This document shows, in pieces, positions 6,006 through 6,344 of a stretch of 6,344 bases of DNA. This stretch comes from Gemmatimonadales bacterium (lineage in GTDB: Bacteria > Gemmatimonadota > Gemmatimonadetes > Gemmatimonadales > GWC2-71-9): positions 1 to 6,344 of the forward strand of contig JACCSZ010000354.1 in assembly GCA_013812695.1 (NCBI GenBank). Reading direction: 5' to 3'. The stretch's first letter is position 1. Every line of letters starts with the position of its first letter. Both the position numbers and the translations under genes were made by a program. Below the pieces are notes generated by a model. The model saw nothing but the letters and a program-made list of their open reading frames with translations, did no database searches and was not told the origin of the DNA.

Positions 6006-6344
6006 CGCGGAGCTCGAACGGCAGCACGCCGGTGACGAGCTCATAGAGCACCATGCCCAGGCTGTAGATGTCGGTGCAGGTGTCGATGTCGAGGCCGCTC
6101 GCGTCCGCCTGCTCGGGGCTCATGTAGGCCGGCGTGCCGACCATGACGCCGAGCTCGGTGGTGAAGGCGCGGTCGGCAGGCCCGCGCTCGACCGCCTTCG
6201 CGATGCCGAAGTCGATGATGGTGGGGACCGGCTTCCCGTCGGTGACGCGGACGAGGATGTTGCTGGGCTTCAGGTCGCGGTGGATGACGCCTTTCTGGTG
6301 CGCGTGCTGGACGCCCTGGCAGACGGCGACGAAGAGCTCGAGCC
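6000..6344 (-). CDS. Ser/Thr protein kinase, catalytic domain (5' end outside window)
   Basis: The upstream part of the same gene is open in frame from the right window edge (codons from 6342). It contains the catalytic loop HRDLKPSN (6282-6259; D and N for catalysis and Mg), the DFG motif in TIIDFGIAKA (DFG at 6213-6205) and the activation-segment end GTPAYMSPEQA (about 6139-6107), followed by DIYSLGMVLYELVTGVLPFE. The ATP-binding lobe with the glycine loop and VAIK lysine lies outside. All visible catalytic residues are intact. After LPFELRG (to about 6004) homology jumps to the other frame (SSPPFIAQYVLG); a single extra base, or two missing bases, in 5990-6006 explains it. Uncorrected, this frame runs on as nonsense to a stop at 5812, leaving a soluble truncated kinase without membrane anchor or TPR. 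The HRDLKPSN kinase type phosphorylates Ser/Thr of cytosolic partners; targets are unknown. Confidence 0.85.

Noticed and set aside
1..6344. CRISPR arrays, tRNA/rRNA genes, IS or transposase genes
   Set aside because: No regular repeat arrays, cloverleaf-type segments, conserved rRNA stretches or transposase motifs were seen on either strand by eye.

Overview
This is a GC-rich bacterial window holding six loci, several of them broken. A large membrane-anchored Ser/Thr kinase with a long TPR tail, a PAS/HisKA/HATPase/REC hybrid histidine kinase and the general codon use suggest a soil-type phylum such as Gemmatimonadota (Acidobacteriota is the main alternative). This is inferred from protein style only, as no rRNA or other marker gene is present.

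Layout, left to right. (1) 1-642, plus: the C-terminal half of an MFS transporter, cut by the window edge. (2) About 735-905, minus: a frameshifted scrap of an EamA/DMT-type transporter C-terminus. (3) 936-2400, minus: a hybrid sensor histidine kinase with domain order PAS-HisKA-HATPase-REC. It is spread over three reading frames and its N-terminus is lost in mid-PAS at about 2400. (4) 2404-2532: an AT-rich leader (27 of 70 bases are G or C in 2461-2530), unlike its surroundings. (5) 2533-3723, plus: an intact 396-aa AAA ATPase of the Orc1/Cdc6-like type with a C-terminal winged helix. (6) 3835-4086, plus: an intact MazE/AbrB-type antitoxin, followed by the overlapping N-terminal stub of its MazF/PemK-type toxin (4080 to about 4217), which is both frameshifted and truncated. 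(7) 4218 to the right edge, minus: a Ser/Thr protein kinase with one transmembrane helix and about ten TPR units, convergent with the toxin stub and frameshifted between catalytic domain and tail near 6000. Its N-terminus lies outside the window.

How it fits together: the ATPase and MazEF genes form a plus-strand cassette of roughly 1.8 kb with an AT-rich leader. It sits between two minus-strand signalling genes. At its left edge the histidine kinase is decapitated, and at its right edge the toxin stops where the TPR-kinase gene ends. This looks like an acquired segment with recombined or eroded borders. The ATPase and antitoxin are intact while the toxin is not.

Caution: frame breaks occur in four loci (two in the histidine kinase, one in the Ser/Thr kinase, one in the toxin, at least two in the EamA remnant). 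Real decay and indel errors in a long-read or metagenomic assembly both fit, and the sequence alone cannot separate them. No tRNA, rRNA, CRISPR array, IS element or convincing intrinsic terminator was seen.
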